Shown: positions 16,729-26,537, counted from the stretch's first letter. The stretch is DNA of 64,000 nucleotides from Bacteroidota bacterium (GCA_006226545.1 SBGR01000010.1:25634-89633), one strand, 5' to 3'. A program made the numbers and translations. Notes: generated by a model not told the origin, from the letters alone.

Positions 16729-19137
16729 ATGAAGAGAAGCTTACTGATGTTCTGCATTTTGTTCTCCCTGTTGGGAGTGAATGCGCAGCCCATTACCCAA
16801 ACCATTCGTGGTAAAGTAGTAGATAAAGAATCGAAGTACCCGCTTACCGGGGTAACCATCAAATTATTGACTGATACCAGCGGTACACGTGGATGTGCTA
16901 GCGATGTAGATGGCAATTTTGTGCTGGAGAATGTGCCGGTGGGTAGGCATAGTTTACAGTTCTCGTACATGGGCTATTCCACCCGGGTGCTAGACAATAT
17001 CACCGTAAGCTCAGCCAAGCAGGTGGTATTGAATGTAGACCTTGAAGAAAGCATTACCCTAGCCGAAGAGGTTATCATCAGCAATAAGAAAAATTCTTCC
17101 GATCCGCAGAATGAGATGGCGATTATCTCGGCGCGTTCCTTTACGGTGGAAGAAACCGATCGTTTTGCGGGCAGCAGGGGAGACCCCAGCCGGATGGCCT
17201 CCAACTATGCTGGCGTACAAGGCGCAAACGACTCAAGAAATGACATTGTGATTCGAGGCAACTCACCTGCCGGTGTTTTGTGGCGTGTAGAAGGCATCGA
17301 TATCCCTAACCCAAATCACTTTGCTATTCCGGGTACTACCGGTGGACCGGTTAACATCATCAACAATAAGATGTTGGCCAACTCCGATTTTTACACGGGC
17401 GCTTTCCCGGCCGAATTCGGTAATGCTACAGCCGGTGTCTTCGACTTGAAGTTCAGACCGGGCAATAACCAGAAATACGAAAACAGCTTTCAATTTGGCT
17501 TCTTAGGCACCGAACTGTTTTCAGAAGGACCTATCAATAAAAAGAAAGGCTCCAGCTACTTGGTTGGCTACCGCTATTCCAGCTTAGCACTATTCGATGC
17601 CTTGAAGTTTGATATCGGTACCAATGCAGTTCCGAAATACCAAGACGGCGGATTTAAACTCAATTTCCCTTTGAAAAACAATGCCAGCATATCTGTTTGG
17701 GGCATTGGAGGCTATAGCAGCATCGATATTTTGATTTCAGAATTGTTGCCGGAAGAACGAAATATCTACGGAGAAAACGACCGCGACCAATATTTTACAT
17801 CGTATATGGGTGTGCTTGGTGCTACCTACAATAAAAGCTTCAATAGCAATACCTTTTTGAAAGTTACAGTGGCTGCCATGAACCAATCGGTTGTAGTGCA
17901 CCACGAATACCTGTTCTATTCACAGAACCGGGATACCTTGTACAAGAAAGATCCTTTGCTTCAGTATACCTTTAGCAATACAACCTACAATACACACGCG
18001 TCAGTTAATCATAAGCTCTCGAAGAAACTTACCTTGAAGGCCGGTGTCTTGTTTGATATTCAGAAATTCAATTACCACGATTCGGCACGGGCTGTTGTGC
18101 AAGACAACCAAGGAAATTACAACCTAGACCCTTGGTCGGTGCGCTGGAATGCCGATGAATATGCCCTATTGCTTCGTCCTTATGCCCAAGTGAATTGGAA
18201 ACCAACAGCACGCTTCACTGCGAACTTCGGTTTGCACAGTCAGTATTCATCGCTCAATAATGCTGTTTCTGCTATTGAACCAAGAGCCAGCATGCGCTAC
18301 GCAATCAACAGCAAAACCAATATGAGCGCAGGACTTGGTTTGCATAGCCAAATGCAGTCGCCTTATTTGTATTTCTACCAATTTGACACAGTAAACGGAA
18401 CAAGCAACAGAGACATGGGCTTTACCAAAAGCTTTCACAGTGTTATTGGATTGGAACGTAGCCTAGGCAAAAGTACCCGCGTGAAGAGTGAATTGTATTT
18501 CCAATACCTCTTCGACGTTCCGGTTAAAACGATTCCAAGCTCATTCTCTTTACTCAATACCGGAAGCGGCTTTTCTCGCTTCTTCCCGGAACAATTGGTC
18601 AACCAAGGCAAAGGCCGCAATTACGGATTGGAACTCAGCGTGGAGCATTTCTTCTCTAAGCGTTTTTTCTTCTTGGTAACCGGATCACTCTTCGATGCTA
18701 AATACCAAGGCAGCGATAATGTTTGGCGCAATACCGATTTCAATGGAGGTTATGCATTGAGTGCCATCTTAACCAAAGAATGGAAAGTGGGCAAAAGCGG
18801 AGCATTTCAAGCAGGAACAAACGTGACCCATGTAGGCGGACGCTATTATTCTCCGGCTGATACGGCCTTGAGTAACGCACGCAGTGAATTGATTGAAGTG
18901 GATTCGCTAAAAAACACCTTACAGACGCCGGCTTATTTCCGCATGGATTTGCGCCTTTCGTACAAATGGAATAGGCCGAAGGTGAGTCACGAGTTTGCCT
19001 TAGACATTGTGAATGTGCTGAATACGAAGAATGTTTTGGCCTTGACCTATGCGCCTGATCCGAGCAGCACCACCAACGTTCGTTTCGAATACCAACTTTC
19101 TTTACTGCCGCTCTTCTATTACAGGCTGGATTTCTAA
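16729..19137 (+). CDS. TonB-dependent outer-membrane receptor with carboxypeptidase-like N-domain
   Basis: 802 residues. There is a signal peptide (MKRSLLMFCILFSLLGVNAQ), then a CarboxypepD_reg-like domain (about residues 25-110: GKVVDKESKYPLTGVTIKLL, DGNFVLENVPVGRHSLQFSYMGY), a plug domain (about 125-250, with NDIVIRGNSPAGVLWRVEGIDI) and a beta-barrel ending in an aromatic residue (YYRLDF), as expected for BamA-dependent insertion. No SusD partner follows, so it is not a paired glycan importer; its ligand is unknown. The ATG at 16729 is chosen for its signal peptide. It is separated from argH by 75 nt and probably has its own promoter; TATTTTAG at 16713 is a one-mismatch -7 box. Confidence 0.88.
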   Translation: MKRSLLMFCILFSLLGVNAQPITQTIRGKVVDKESKYPLTGVTIKLLTDTSGTRGCASDVDGNFVLENVPVGRHSLQFSYMGYSTRVLDNITVSSAKQVVLNVDLEESITLAEEVIISNKKNSSDPQNEMAIISARSFTVEETDRFAGSRGDPSRMASNYAGVQGANDSRNDIVIRGNSPAGVLWRVEGIDIPNPNHFAIPGTTGGPVNIINNKMLANSDFYTGAFPAEFGNATAGVFDLKFRPGNNQKYENSFQFGFLGTELFSEGPINKKKGSSYLVGYRYSSLALFDALKFDIGTNAVPKYQDGGFKLNFPLKNNASISVWGIGGYSSIDILISELLPEERNIYGENDRDQYFTSYMGVLGATYNKSFNSNTFLKVTVAAMNQSVVVHHEYLFYSQNRDTLYKKDPLLQYTFSNTTYNTHASVNHKLSKKLTLKAGVLFDIQKFNYHDSARAVVQDNQGNYNLDPWSVRWNADEYALLLRPYAQVNWKPTARFTANFGLHSQYSSLNNAVSAIEPRASMRYAINSKTNMSAGLGLHSQMQSPYLYFYQFDTVNGTSNRDMGFTKSFHSVIGLERSLGKSTRVKSELYFQYLFDVPVKTIPSSFSLLNTGSGFSRFFPEQLVNQGKGRNYGLELSVEHFFSKRFFFLVTGSLFDAKYQGSDNVWRNTDFNGGYALSAILTKEWKVGKSGAFQAGTNVTHVGGRYYSPADTALSNARSELIEVDSLKNTLQTPAYFRMDLRLSYKWNRPKVSHEFALDIVNVLNTKNVLALTYAPDPSSTTNVRFEYQLSLLPLFYYRLDF

Positions 19138-19162
19138 GTGGGATTAGCGAATTTGCAACCCG

Positions 19163-20476
19163 ATGGCATTTAGCGAGGCAGACATGGAATGGAACTCAGG
19201 CTTTAAACACGCCTGGGATGTGATGACACAAACACGCGAATGCGTGCTGATCACGGGAAAAGCAGGGACCGGTAAATCGACCTTGCTGCGTCACTTTGTG
19301 AAAGAATCAGGGAAAACCTGCGTGGTTGTTGCGCCTACAGGAATTGCCGCTATTAACGCCGGCGGACAAACCGTTCATTCCTTTTTTGGATTGCCTATCA
19401 GGCCCATCATGCCGGGCGATTCTGAAATAAAGAAATACGGAAAATACCATCCCAAGTACAAGATCATGGCGAACATGGACGTGCTGGTGGTGGATGAGGT
19501 TTCCATGCTCAGAGCCGATATCATCGATGCGATGGATCACTCGCTTCGCATCAACTTAGGCATCAATAAACCTTTTGGAGGCAAACAGGTGGTTTTCTTT
19601 GGCGACTTATTCCAGCTGGAACCGGTGATGCAAAATAATCCGGTGGAGCGCCATCTTTTTACCGAAGTGTACAGAAGTCATTATTTCTTTGATGCCCAGG
19701 TCTTTGACGAATTGCATTTGCCCAATATTGAGCTGACTAGCGTATACCGTCAGAAAGACGAGAGCTTTATCAGTCTCTTGGATAGCATTAGAACGGCTAC
19801 CTTGGAAGAAGACGGCATGCGTGAACTGAACGCGCGTTATATGCCGGATTACGAAGCTTCGCCCGAAGAGTTGACCATCACCCTTTGCACCAAAAACTAT
19901 ATGGCAGAAGGCATCAACGACTTCATGTTAAGTAGGTTGGAGTCTAGGTCGCAATCGTATAAGGGAGAGATAGAAGGCGAGTTCAACGAGCGAAACCTGC
20001 CAACGGCTTTTAGCCTGACCTTGAAAGTAGGGGCGCAAGTGGTCTTCCTAAAAAACCACGTTAGTGGCAAATACGTCAACGGCACCTTAGGCAAGGTAAC
20101 GCGCTTGGATCCGATGCAGATTGAGGTGGAGCTGGAAGACGGTGAAACGGTGATGCTGGAAAAGGAAGTTTGGGAGAATAAGGTTTATAAATTCGATAAC
20201 CTGAACAAACGTATTCAAAGCGATGTAATTGGCCGCTTTACCCAGTACCCTGTAAAACTCGCTTGGGCGATTACCATTCACAAAAGCCAAGGTTTAACTT
20301 TCGATAGAACCATTGTAGACATGGGCAGTGGCGCCTTCGCGCACGGACAAATGTATGTGGCTTTAAGCCGCTGTCGTTCGCTAGAGGGACTTTACTTGAA
20401 ACAGCAAATTCGCTATCAAGACATCATCGTAGACGAACGCGTGGTGAACTTCGCTCGAAGAAACTTGCTGGTTTAA
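19163..20476 (+). CDS. Pif1/RecD-like superfamily 1 helicase
   Basis: 437 residues. The Walker A loop GKAGTGKSTLLRHF is at about residues 32-45, followed by VVAPTGIAAINAGGQTVHSFFGLP (motif Ia), VLVVDEVSMLRAD (Walker B, DEXX), GDLFQLEPV (motif III, with the Q after GD), and near the C-terminus AWAITIHKSQGLTFDRTIVD and YVALSRCRSLEGLYL (motifs V and VI). This set defines Pif1-type 5'-3' DNA helicases, here in a minimal bacterial version without extra domains. It follows the TonB receptor by 25 nt and overlaps the convergent yraN by 4 nt. A role in replication or repair is inferred. Confidence 0.88.
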   Translation: MAFSEADMEWNSGFKHAWDVMTQTRECVLITGKAGTGKSTLLRHFVKESGKTCVVVAPTGIAAINAGGQTVHSFFGLPIRPIMPGDSEIKKYGKYHPKYKIMANMDVLVVDEVSMLRADIIDAMDHSLRINLGINKPFGGKQVVFFGDLFQLEPVMQNNPVERHLFTEVYRSHYFFDAQVFDELHLPNIELTSVYRQKDESFISLLDSIRTATLEEDGMRELNARYMPDYEASPEELTITLCTKNYMAEGINDFMLSRLESRSQSYKGEIEGEFNERNLPTAFSLTLKVGAQVVFLKNHVSGKYVNGTLGKVTRLDPMQIEVELEDGETVMLEKEVWENKVYKFDNLNKRIQSDVIGRFTQYPVKLAWAITIHKSQGLTFDRTIVDMGSGAFAHGQMYVALSRCRSLEGLYLKQQIRYQDIIVDERVVNFARRNLLV

Positions 20477-20859
20477 ATGCTACTCCAGCCATCTTGATCC
20501 GAAGCGTCAAAGGCATCTTGAATCCAATTGATTTCAGGGTTTCCTTGCTGGAGTACAACGGAAACAATATCGAAGCGGTAGGCTGCTTCACTAAAGGCTT
20601 CACCTAAATACGCTTGCATGGCCTGTTCCATAAGTTGCTGCTTTTTAAGCGATACATATTCTTCTGGTAGTCCGAAGCGTAGGTCCTTTTTAGTTTTTAC
20701 TTCAACCATCACAAGCGTTTTATTTTGCATTACAATCAAATCGATTTCTGATTTTTTATAATGCCAGTTGCGCTCCAATATCCGGCAGCCTTGTGTCGTG
20801 AGGAATTGTGCCGCTAGGTCTTCGCCCAATTGTCCGATAGCGTTTTGGTCCAGTTTCAT
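20473..20859 (-). CDS. yraN: YraN family (UPF0102) nuclease-fold protein
   Basis: 128-residue protein of the UPF0102/YraN family, with a restriction-endonuclease-like (PD-(D/E)xK) core: GQLGEDLAAQFL, then the catalytic-type Glu/Asp in KKSEIDLIVMQNKTLVMVEVKTKK (E-x-D and VEVKTK), and the KKQQLMEQAMQAYL helix. Full family length. Cellular function is not proven; a role in DNA processing is suspected from the fold. It converges with the helicase gene (4-nt overlap). Confidence 0.88.
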   Translation of the reverse strand: MKLDQNAIGQLGEDLAAQFLTTQGCRILERNWHYKKSEIDLIVMQNKTLVMVEVKTKKDLRFGLPEEYVSLKKQQLMEQAMQAYLGEAFSEAAYRFDIVSVVLQQGNPEINWIQDAFDASDQDGWSSI

Positions 20860-20940
20860 GCCCTCAAGTTCGCACGACTTTAACCGACTTTTGGTCGTGC
20901 TTTGGTCAATTTTGCGCTGCCTGAGTGTAGAAAGCTAACG

Positions 20941-20948
20941 TATCTTTG
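20941..20948 (+). promoter_or_regulatory. -7 element TATCTTTG, 4 nt before the lipB ATG
   Basis: An exact TAnnTTTG match ending 4 nt upstream of the ATG at 20953, which predicts a leaderless lipB mRNA. Confidence 0.6.
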
Positions 20949-20952
20949 TGCT

Positions 20953-21666
20953 ATGCGTAAAGTGCGATTTGAAGATTTGGGTACGCGGGAATACCAAGAC
21001 ACCTGGGATTACCAGGAACAGCTTTTTGGTGAAAACGTGAATGCCAAGTTAGCGGCAAGAAGGGCGGAGGTAGCAGGAGAGCCTTTTGAACTCCATACCC
21101 AAGATCATTTGCTTTTTGTTGAACACCCGCATGTCTATACCTTGGGCAAAAGCGGAAAACCTGAAAACCTCTTGATTGACGAAGCCGGGTTGAAGGAAGT
21201 GAATGCAACCTATTTGCCGATTAACCGCGGGGGCGATATCACCTACCACGGTTTTGGACAGCTGGTAGCCTACCCCATCTTCGATTTAGAACATTACTTT
21301 ACCGACATCCATAAGTTTCTACGTTACCTCGAAGAAGCCATAATTTTAACACTGGCCGATTATGGAATCAGCGCCGGGCGCATTGACGGATTGACAGGAG
21401 TTTGGATAGAACCTGACAATATGGACAGGGCCCGGAAGATTTGTGCCATGGGAATTCGGTGTTCGCGTTGGGTAACCATGCACGGACTTGCATTGAACGT
21501 AAACACCGACTTGAAATACTTTGAATACATAGTGCCATGCGGCATAGACGATAAAGCGGTTACATCCATGCAGGCAGAGCTAGGCCATGAGGTTTCGATA
21601 GAGGAAGTGAAAGCGAAGGTGAAATTCCATATCGCTCAATTGTTTAGCATTGCCTTTGAGGAATAA
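20953..21666 (+). CDS. lipB: Octanoyltransferase (lipoate biosynthesis)
   Basis: 237 residues. It transfers octanoyl from acyl carrier protein to apo-lipoyl proteins. Its marks are [22 protein letters not shown] (substrate site), [22 protein letters not shown] with the conserved Lys region, and the catalytic-type Cys in [15 protein letters not shown] start at the ATG at 20953, which lies 4 nt after a -7 promoter box and gives [10 protein letters not shown]; the reading frame stays open 51 nt further upstream but without support. lipA is not in the window. The LemA gene follows after 28 nt. Confidence 0.92.
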   Translation: MRKVRFEDLGTREYQDTWDYQEQLFGENVNAKLAARRAEVAGEPFELHTQDHLLFVEHPHVYTLGKSGKPENLLIDEAGLKEVNATYLPINRGGDITYHGFGQLVAYPIFDLEHYFTDIHKFLRYLEEAIILTLADYGISAGRIDGLTGVWIEPDNMDRARKICAMGIRCSRWVTMHGLALNVNTDLKYFEYIVPCGIDDKAVTSMQAELGHEVSIEEVKAKVKFHIAQLFSIAFEE

Positions 21667-21694
21667 AGGATATAAAAAATTGTATTTTAAACAC

Positions 21695-22318
21695 ATGAAA
21701 AAATCTTGGATCATTATTGCCATTATCGTTGCTATCCCATTGTTCGGCTTTATGTGGGCGAATGGAGTCTACAACAAAATGCTGCGTTACGATGAAACAA
21801 CCAGCGAAGCCTGGGGCTATGTTCAATCGGCTTACCAACGTAGGGCAGATTTGGTACCTCAATTAGTGGCCACAGTTGATATGGCTGCGGAAAACGAAAA
21901 AGAAATCTTGATGGGCGTTACCCAAGCACGTGCAGGTATCGTTGAATACAATAATAACTTAGGTGAGCTGAAAGAAGGCATCAACAATGCGAAGAACCCG
22001 GAACAGATGAACATGTACGGTAAAAAAATCAATACAGCCATCAACTTGGCGTTTGAAGCCTATCCGAATATTCGTTCTACCGACGGTTTCATGAAGTTGC
22101 AAGATGAATTATCCGGTACTGAGAACCGCATTAAAATTGAACGCGACAGGTATACTTCAGCCGTGAAGGAATACAATATCTACCGCAAAGGCATCATGCG
22201 CAATATGGCCTTGTCCATCTTAGGCAAAGCCGATGAGTTTGAAGCAAAAGAAGGCTTTAAAACGTTGACAGAAGGTGCTGATAAAGCGGTTGACGTAAGA
22301 GAGGAGTTCAAAAAATAA
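21695..22318 (+). CDS. lemA: LemA family protein
   Basis: 207 residues. There is one N-terminal membrane helix (about residues 4-22) followed by the antiparallel helical LemA domain, with YNKMLRYDETTSEAWGYVQSAYQRRADLVPQLVATV and the C-terminal EYNIYRKGIM. LemA proteins are membrane-anchored with most of the protein on one side; their function is uncertain. It forms a three-gene unit with two TPM-domain genes (1-nt overlap TAATG with the next), an arrangement common across bacteria and suggestive of a shared envelope role. The start at ATG 21695 gives the membrane anchor directly. Confidence 0.9.
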   Translation: MKKSWIIIAIIVAIPLFGFMWANGVYNKMLRYDETTSEAWGYVQSAYQRRADLVPQLVATVDMAAENEKEILMGVTQARAGIVEYNNNLGELKEGINNAKNPEQMNMYGKKINTAINLAFEAYPNIRSTDGFMKLQDELSGTENRIKIERDRYTSAVKEYNIYRKGIMRNMALSILGKADEFEAKEGFKTLTEGADKAVDVREEFKK

Positions 22319-22758
22319 TGGGACTTCTTTCAAAAGACTTTCTGAGTGAAGCAGAAGCAGAACGCATTGTAGCTGCTATTCGTGAGGCAGAAAAAAACAC
22401 CTCCGGAGAAATTCGACTTCACGTAGAACCATTTTGTAAGATTGAGGTCATGGACCGAGCGGCCGATGTATTCGGCTTCTTAGACATGCACAAGACAGCA
22501 CTTCGCAATGGGGTGCTGTTTTACCTCGCTTTTGAAGACCATCAATTTGCCATATTAGGCGATGGTGGAATTAACCAAAAAGTAGCCGATAACTTTTGGC
22601 AAGAGACCCGCGACTTGGTTTTGAACCATTTTAAATCAGAGCAATACACCGAAGGCTTAGTGCAAGGAATACTCCATGCGGGCGAACAATTGAAACATCA
22701 TTTTCCGTATCAATCGGATGATAAAAACGAATTAAGTGACGAAATCTCATTTGGCTAA
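22318..22758 (+). CDS. TPM-domain protein (soluble)
   Basis: 146 residues, no signal peptide or membrane segment. TPM (formerly DUF477) domain: LSEAEAERIVAAIREAEKNTSGEIRLHV, VLFYLAFEDHQFAILGDGGINQKV and a final helix. TPM domains in plants (TLP18.3) have acid phosphatase or repair roles; bacterial function is not settled. It overlaps lemA by 1 nt and its 3' end overlaps the next TPM gene by 23 nt, so the three are one translational unit. Confidence 0.85.
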   Translation: MGLLSKDFLSEAEAERIVAAIREAEKNTSGEIRLHVEPFCKIEVMDRAADVFGFLDMHKTALRNGVLFYLAFEDHQFAILGDGGINQKVADNFWQETRDLVLNHFKSEQYTEGLVQGILHAGEQLKHHFPYQSDDKNELSDEISFG

Positions 22759-23500
22759 AAGCCTTTCCATACTCACGCTTTTTACATTTTTTATTGCTGC
22801 GTTTACCGCAGATGCCAGGTCATTGCCTGATTCGGTTTCCGGAAAGCGTGTTTACGATGAGGCGGGAATCTTGAGCCCAGGAGAAATTCAATCTCTGGAA
22901 CATAAGATAGTTTCCTACCAAGACACCACCTCCACTCAAATTGTGATTTTTATTGGTAAATCGCTTGAAGGAGAAGACATCGAAGGCTTCAACTATAGGC
23001 TTGGCGAAGCCTGGGGTATTGGTCAAAAAGGCAAAAACAACGGTATCGTCATCAGTGTATTCATGGAAGATCGTTTGATGCGCATTGATGTGGGCAGAGG
23101 CTTGGAAGCAGCCATTACCGATGGTGAAGCCTACCAAATAAGGATGCAAATACTCAGGCCAAATTTTCGGAACGGTGCTTATTACCAAGGCTTAGATCAA
23201 GCCCTGGATGCCCTTTTTGCAGAGGCCAACGGGGAATTTCAAGGAAACGGAGCTCGTTATCGAAAGAATAAGTCACCACTCTTCTTTTTTGTGATGCTAA
23301 TCATCATCTTCATCATTCTGCGCATCTTGGGTAAAGGCAGAGGAGGTGGATTTGGTGGTGGCTTCGCTGGGGGCTACATGGCCGGTCGTATGATGGGCGG
23401 CGGTTGGGGTAACTTCTCCTCCGGTGGCGGCGGCTTTAGCGGCGGAGGAGGCTTCGGTGGCGGAAGCTTTGGTGGTGGTGGTTCCGGTGGTAGCTGGTAA
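22736..23500 (+). CDS. TPM-domain protein with membrane anchor and glycine-rich tail
   Basis: 254 residues. There is a signal peptide (LAKSLSILTLFTFFIAAFTADA), a periplasmic TPM domain (about residues 33-165: RVYDEAGILSPGEIQSLEHKI, KNNGIVISVFMEDRLMRIDVGRGLEAAITDGEA), one membrane helix (about 182-199) and a C-terminal tail of about 50 residues that is mostly Gly, Ser and Phe. This is the YgcG-like architecture that normally accompanies LemA. The start is uncertain: GTG at 22736 (used here) or TTG at 22751; both give a signal peptide. Confidence 0.85.
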   Translation: MTKSHLAKSLSILTLFTFFIAAFTADARSLPDSVSGKRVYDEAGILSPGEIQSLEHKIVSYQDTTSTQIVIFIGKSLEGEDIEGFNYRLGEAWGIGQKGKNNGIVISVFMEDRLMRIDVGRGLEAAITDGEAYQIRMQILRPNFRNGAYYQGLDQALDALFAEANGEFQGNGARYRKNKSPLFFFVMLIIIFIILRILGKGRGGGFGGGFAGGYMAGRMMGGGWGNFSSGGGGFSGGGGFGGGSFGGGGSGGSW

Positions 23501-23584
23501 TAGCTTAGTCAACACTGTATCTTTTCAAAGTCAGTTCAGGTAGAACGGCTTGTTTCTCTTTAAAAATCGTAGCAACTTGCCGCT

Positions 23585-24316
23585 ATGCTTAATAAACTGG
23601 ATTTAGAACGTGTGGTGGTGCTCGACATTGAAACGGTGTCGCAAAATGCCAGTTACACGTCGCTAGATTCAGAATGGAAGGAGCTCTGGGATCTCAAAGC
23701 GGCCAACCTCAAACGCAAGGAGGAAGAAGACGAAGAAACGCTTTACAAAAGAGCCGGTATCTATGCCGAATTTGGTAAGGTGGTTTGCATTTCAGTGGGC
23801 TTCTTCCGTGCCTACGATGATCACTACCAGTTTCGTATAAAATCGTTTTACGGCGATGATGAAAAAGCGGTATTGAGCGATTTTGCCCAATTGCTGGATA
23901 GCCGGTTTCACGGCAAACAGTTTCTCTTGGCGGCCCATAACGGCAAAGAATTCGACTTTCCATACCTCGCCCGTCGAATGGTCATCCAGGGAATATCCTT
24001 ACCATTGATGTTAGACCATGCCGGCAAAAAGCCATGGGAGGTTCCACATTTAGACACCATGGAGTTGTGGAAGTTTGGCGATTTCAAACACTATACATCG
24101 CTAAAGCTTTTGGCTAAAGTATTGGGCATTCCAACGCCTAAAGACGATATCGACGGAAGCATGGTTGGAGAAGTCTACTGGAAGGAACAAGACTTGGAAC
24201 GCATTAAGGTCTATTGCCAGAAAGATGTAATCACCGTAGCACAAATGCTATTGCGTTTTAGCGGAAAGCGTTTGCTTAAGCAGGAAGAACTTATCTTTGC
24301 CGACCAAGAAGACTAA
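23585..24316 (+). CDS. Predicted 3'-5' exonuclease related to DNA polymerase B
   Basis: 243 residues of the DEDD exonuclease superfamily (PolB-like predicted exonuclease). Motif I is VVLDIETVS (residues 11-19, Asp and Glu), motif II is AAHNGKEFDFPYLARR, and motif III is VYCQKDVITVAQML, ending with the final catalytic Asp. The segment LDTMELWKFGDFKHYTSLKLLAKVLGIP is typical of this family. It is probably a stand-alone proofreading or repair nuclease. The downstream methyltransferase starts 2 nt after its stop codon, so the two form an operon. Confidence 0.85.
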   Translation: MLNKLDLERVVVLDIETVSQNASYTSLDSEWKELWDLKAANLKRKEEEDEETLYKRAGIYAEFGKVVCISVGFFRAYDDHYQFRIKSFYGDDEKAVLSDFAQLLDSRFHGKQFLLAAHNGKEFDFPYLARRMVIQGISLPLMLDHAGKKPWEVPHLDTMELWKFGDFKHYTSLKLLAKVLGIPTPKDDIDGSMVGEVYWKEQDLERIKVYCQKDVITVAQMLLRFSGKRLLKQEELIFADQED

Positions 24317-24318
24317 GT

Positions 24319-25191
24319 TTGGAACTACTCACACCCCTACACTGGAAAGATTACGAGCTACTTGATTGTGGCAACTTTGAGAAGCTGGAACGCTTCGGTA
24401 AATATATTCTTCGTCGCCCGGAGCCTCAGGCAATCTGGAACAAGCGCTGGACCGAAGAAGAGTGGAAGATGCACACCAATGCCTCGTTCAGCCAGAAGGG
24501 CGCCCATTCTGGAGAGTGGCGCAAAAGCAATATGCCCGACAATTGGTTTATGCATTACAACCACGGAGGCATGAAACTTCGGTTTAAGTTGGCCTTAACA
24601 GCCTTCAAGCACGTTGGTATTTTCCCGGAGCAAGCCGCTAACTGGGATTTCATCTATAACTCAATTAAAGCTTTGCCGGTTGAACAGCCGCGTGTTTTAA
24701 ATTTATTCGCCTATACCGGCGGTGCATCGCTTGCGGCTAAGGCTGCCGGCGCAGATGTGGTGCACGTAGATTCAGTTCGTCAAGTAGTAGGATGGGCAAA
24801 GGAAAATATGGAATTATCTAGCTTAGATAATATTCGCTGGACTGTTGAAGACGCTTTGAAATTTGTAAAACGGGAAGCCAAACGCGGTAAATTTTACCAC
24901 GGTATCTTATTGGACCCACCGGCCTATGGCATTGGTGCAAAAGGAGAACGCTGGAAATTGGAAGAGAGCTTAAACGATATGCTCACCGACCTATCGAGTC
25001 TGCTTCACCCTGAACATAATTTCTTCTTATTGAACGTGTATTCTTTGGGTTTATCTGCTTTGGTAGCAGAGAACTTAGCGAATATTCACTTTCCAAAAGC
25101 GAAGAACCTCCATACCGGAGAATTGTATCTGAAATCAACAAGCGGCGTGAATTTGCCATTGGGTGTATTCGCTCGTTTCCACTCCCATTGA
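24319..25191 (+). CDS. Class I SAM-dependent methyltransferase (RlmI/RlmK-like)
   Basis: 290 residues. The Rossmann methyltransferase domain from about residue 125 has motif I LNLFAYTGGASLAAKAAG and motif IV ILLDPPAYG, as in rRNA cytosine-5/guanine methyltransferases of the RlmI/RlmL family. The N-terminal part (LHWKDYELLDCGNFEKLERFG) is the form found in Bacteroidota and lacks a PUA domain. The start is a TTG at 24319, 2 nt after the exonuclease stop: no ATG occurs before residue 51, and the TTG gives the family N-terminus. An RNA substrate is inferred. The stop is immediately adjacent to the convergent glycosyltransferase. Confidence 0.8.
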   Translation: MELLTPLHWKDYELLDCGNFEKLERFGKYILRRPEPQAIWNKRWTEEEWKMHTNASFSQKGAHSGEWRKSNMPDNWFMHYNHGGMKLRFKLALTAFKHVGIFPEQAANWDFIYNSIKALPVEQPRVLNLFAYTGGASLAAKAAGADVVHVDSVRQVVGWAKENMELSSLDNIRWTVEDALKFVKREAKRGKFYHGILLDPPAYGIGAKGERWKLEESLNDMLTDLSSLLHPEHNFFLLNVYSLGLSALVAENLANIHFPKAKNLHTGELYLKSTSGVNLPLGVFARFHSH

Positions 25192-26316
25192 TTACCAAGT
25201 TTTCTTCTTCTGACGGCTAAACAAGGTGGCGAAACCGGCAATGAAGTAATAGAAGAAGTACAGTAAATCTAGAAAAGGTAAGAAGTACAAAGGCTGTAGG
25301 TCTTTCGTCTTGTGCATGATTGGTCCGTAGATGGACAATTGCAGTATAAGCCTGAATCCGTAAATAGCGAGTGGGATATAGTATACCGGCCAGTAGATTA
25401 TGCTTAAAGCCAATGCCGGGTAGAATAGTAAATGTGATACATTCAGCAAAGCCAGTTTCCATTTGCTTTTAGCAGAGTAGAATTTGCCTGTGTTCAGGTG
25501 GCGTCTTTTCTGTTGGTACCAAGCGCCAAAGCTGTCTTTAGGTTTGGAGTAAATGAAGCTGTCCGGATCCAGGTTAACGGTTACGTTTGAAGAGGTGGCC
25601 GTTTCATTTACAAACAGATCATCGTCGCCAGAGATAATGTGATTATGTGAGGCAAAACCTTTTACGCTGAAGAACAGACTTTTTCTGTAGGCTAGGTTTC
25701 TGCCTACGCCCATATAGGTCTGCTTGGCTAAAGCGAAAGACATATACTGCAAAGCGGTATAAAAAGTTTCAAAACGAATAAAGAGGTTGAGTAGTCCACT
25801 TTTCTTTTCGTAAGGCGAGTAGCCTAAAACAATGGATTTGGAATCAGTGAAATGAGATTGCATGGAGCTAATCCAATGGCGGTCGGCTGGTTTGCAATCA
25901 CTATCGCTCAACAATACCCATTCATTGCTGGCCGCTTTAATCCCTAGGGTCAATCCGAATTTTTTACCTTTCGGATAACGCTCTTGCTCCACGATTTTCA
26001 CAATCTTGAGGTGCGGGTATTGCAGCTCCATGGTTTCGAGCAGGTCTTGAGAAGAATCCCAAGATCCGTTGTTGACTACAATTACTTCATAGTTAGGGTA
26101 ATCCTGCTCTAAGAAATATTGGAGATTGGCTTCCAGATTTTTGTACTCATTGCGGGCTACGATAATAACAGAAACGCCTTCGCCGCCTTTGGCTTTCCCT
26201 TTACCGGCTTTGAAACGAGCCAAACGGAGAAAGTAAAACAGCAAATAAATCACCTGAAGGAGGGTGGCTAAGCCCAAAACAACGAGGGCAATAAAACCGA
26301 TTTGTGCAGGATTCAT
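25192..26316 (-). CDS. Membrane glycosyltransferase family 2
   Basis: 374 residues. An N-terminal membrane helix (about residues 5-27), a GT-A catalytic domain with VSVIIVARNEYKNLEANLQYFLEQDYPNYEVIVVNNGSWDSS, then LLSDSDCKPAD (the DxD-type metal motif) and the QQKRRHLNTGKFY (QxxRW-like) motif, followed by two or three C-terminal membrane helices. This is a processive or polyprenyl-linked type of GT2, probably acting on cell-surface glycans. I start at ATG 26316 because an exact -7 box TAATTTTG lies 8 nt upstream on the same strand; ATGs at 26340 and 26379 would add up to 21 polar residues. Confidence 0.85.
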   Translation of the reverse strand: MNPAQIGFIALVVLGLATLLQVIYLLFYFLRLARFKAGKGKAKGGEGVSVIIVARNEYKNLEANLQYFLEQDYPNYEVIVVNNGSWDSSQDLLETMELQYPHLKIVKIVEQERYPKGKKFGLTLGIKAASNEWVLLSDSDCKPADRHWISSMQSHFTDSKSIVLGYSPYEKKSGLLNLFIRFETFYTALQYMSFALAKQTYMGVGRNLAYRKSLFFSVKGFASHNHIISGDDDLFVNETATSSNVTVNLDPDSFIYSKPKDSFGAWYQQKRRHLNTGKFYSAKSKWKLALLNVSHLLFYPALALSIIYWPVYYIPLAIYGFRLILQLSIYGPIMHKTKDLQPLYFLPFLDLLYFFYYFIAGFATLFSRQKKKTW

Positions 26317-26529
26317 CAACGAAGCAAAATTATTCGGCATTTGCACAAGTCCACGCTTTCTCTTGCTGATTCTTTCCACAACTTGAGGAAAACAAGGCCT
26401 TAGAAGTAGCTTAATATTGGCGCTTTACCGTTATTTACCTAGTGATGGGCTTTTGAAAATTGAGAAATAACTATAAATCACGTCTAAAGGCTTGCATGCT
26501 TGAAATAGTTTCGGAATCTTTGCATTCGA

Positions 26530-26537
26530 TAATTTTG
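26530..26537 (+). promoter_or_regulatory. -7 element TAATTTTG upstream of the RlpA-like gene
   Basis: An exact TAnnTTTG match, 17 nt before the ATG at 26555. It lies in the 238-nt divergent gap shared with the glycosyltransferase gene. Confidence 0.5.
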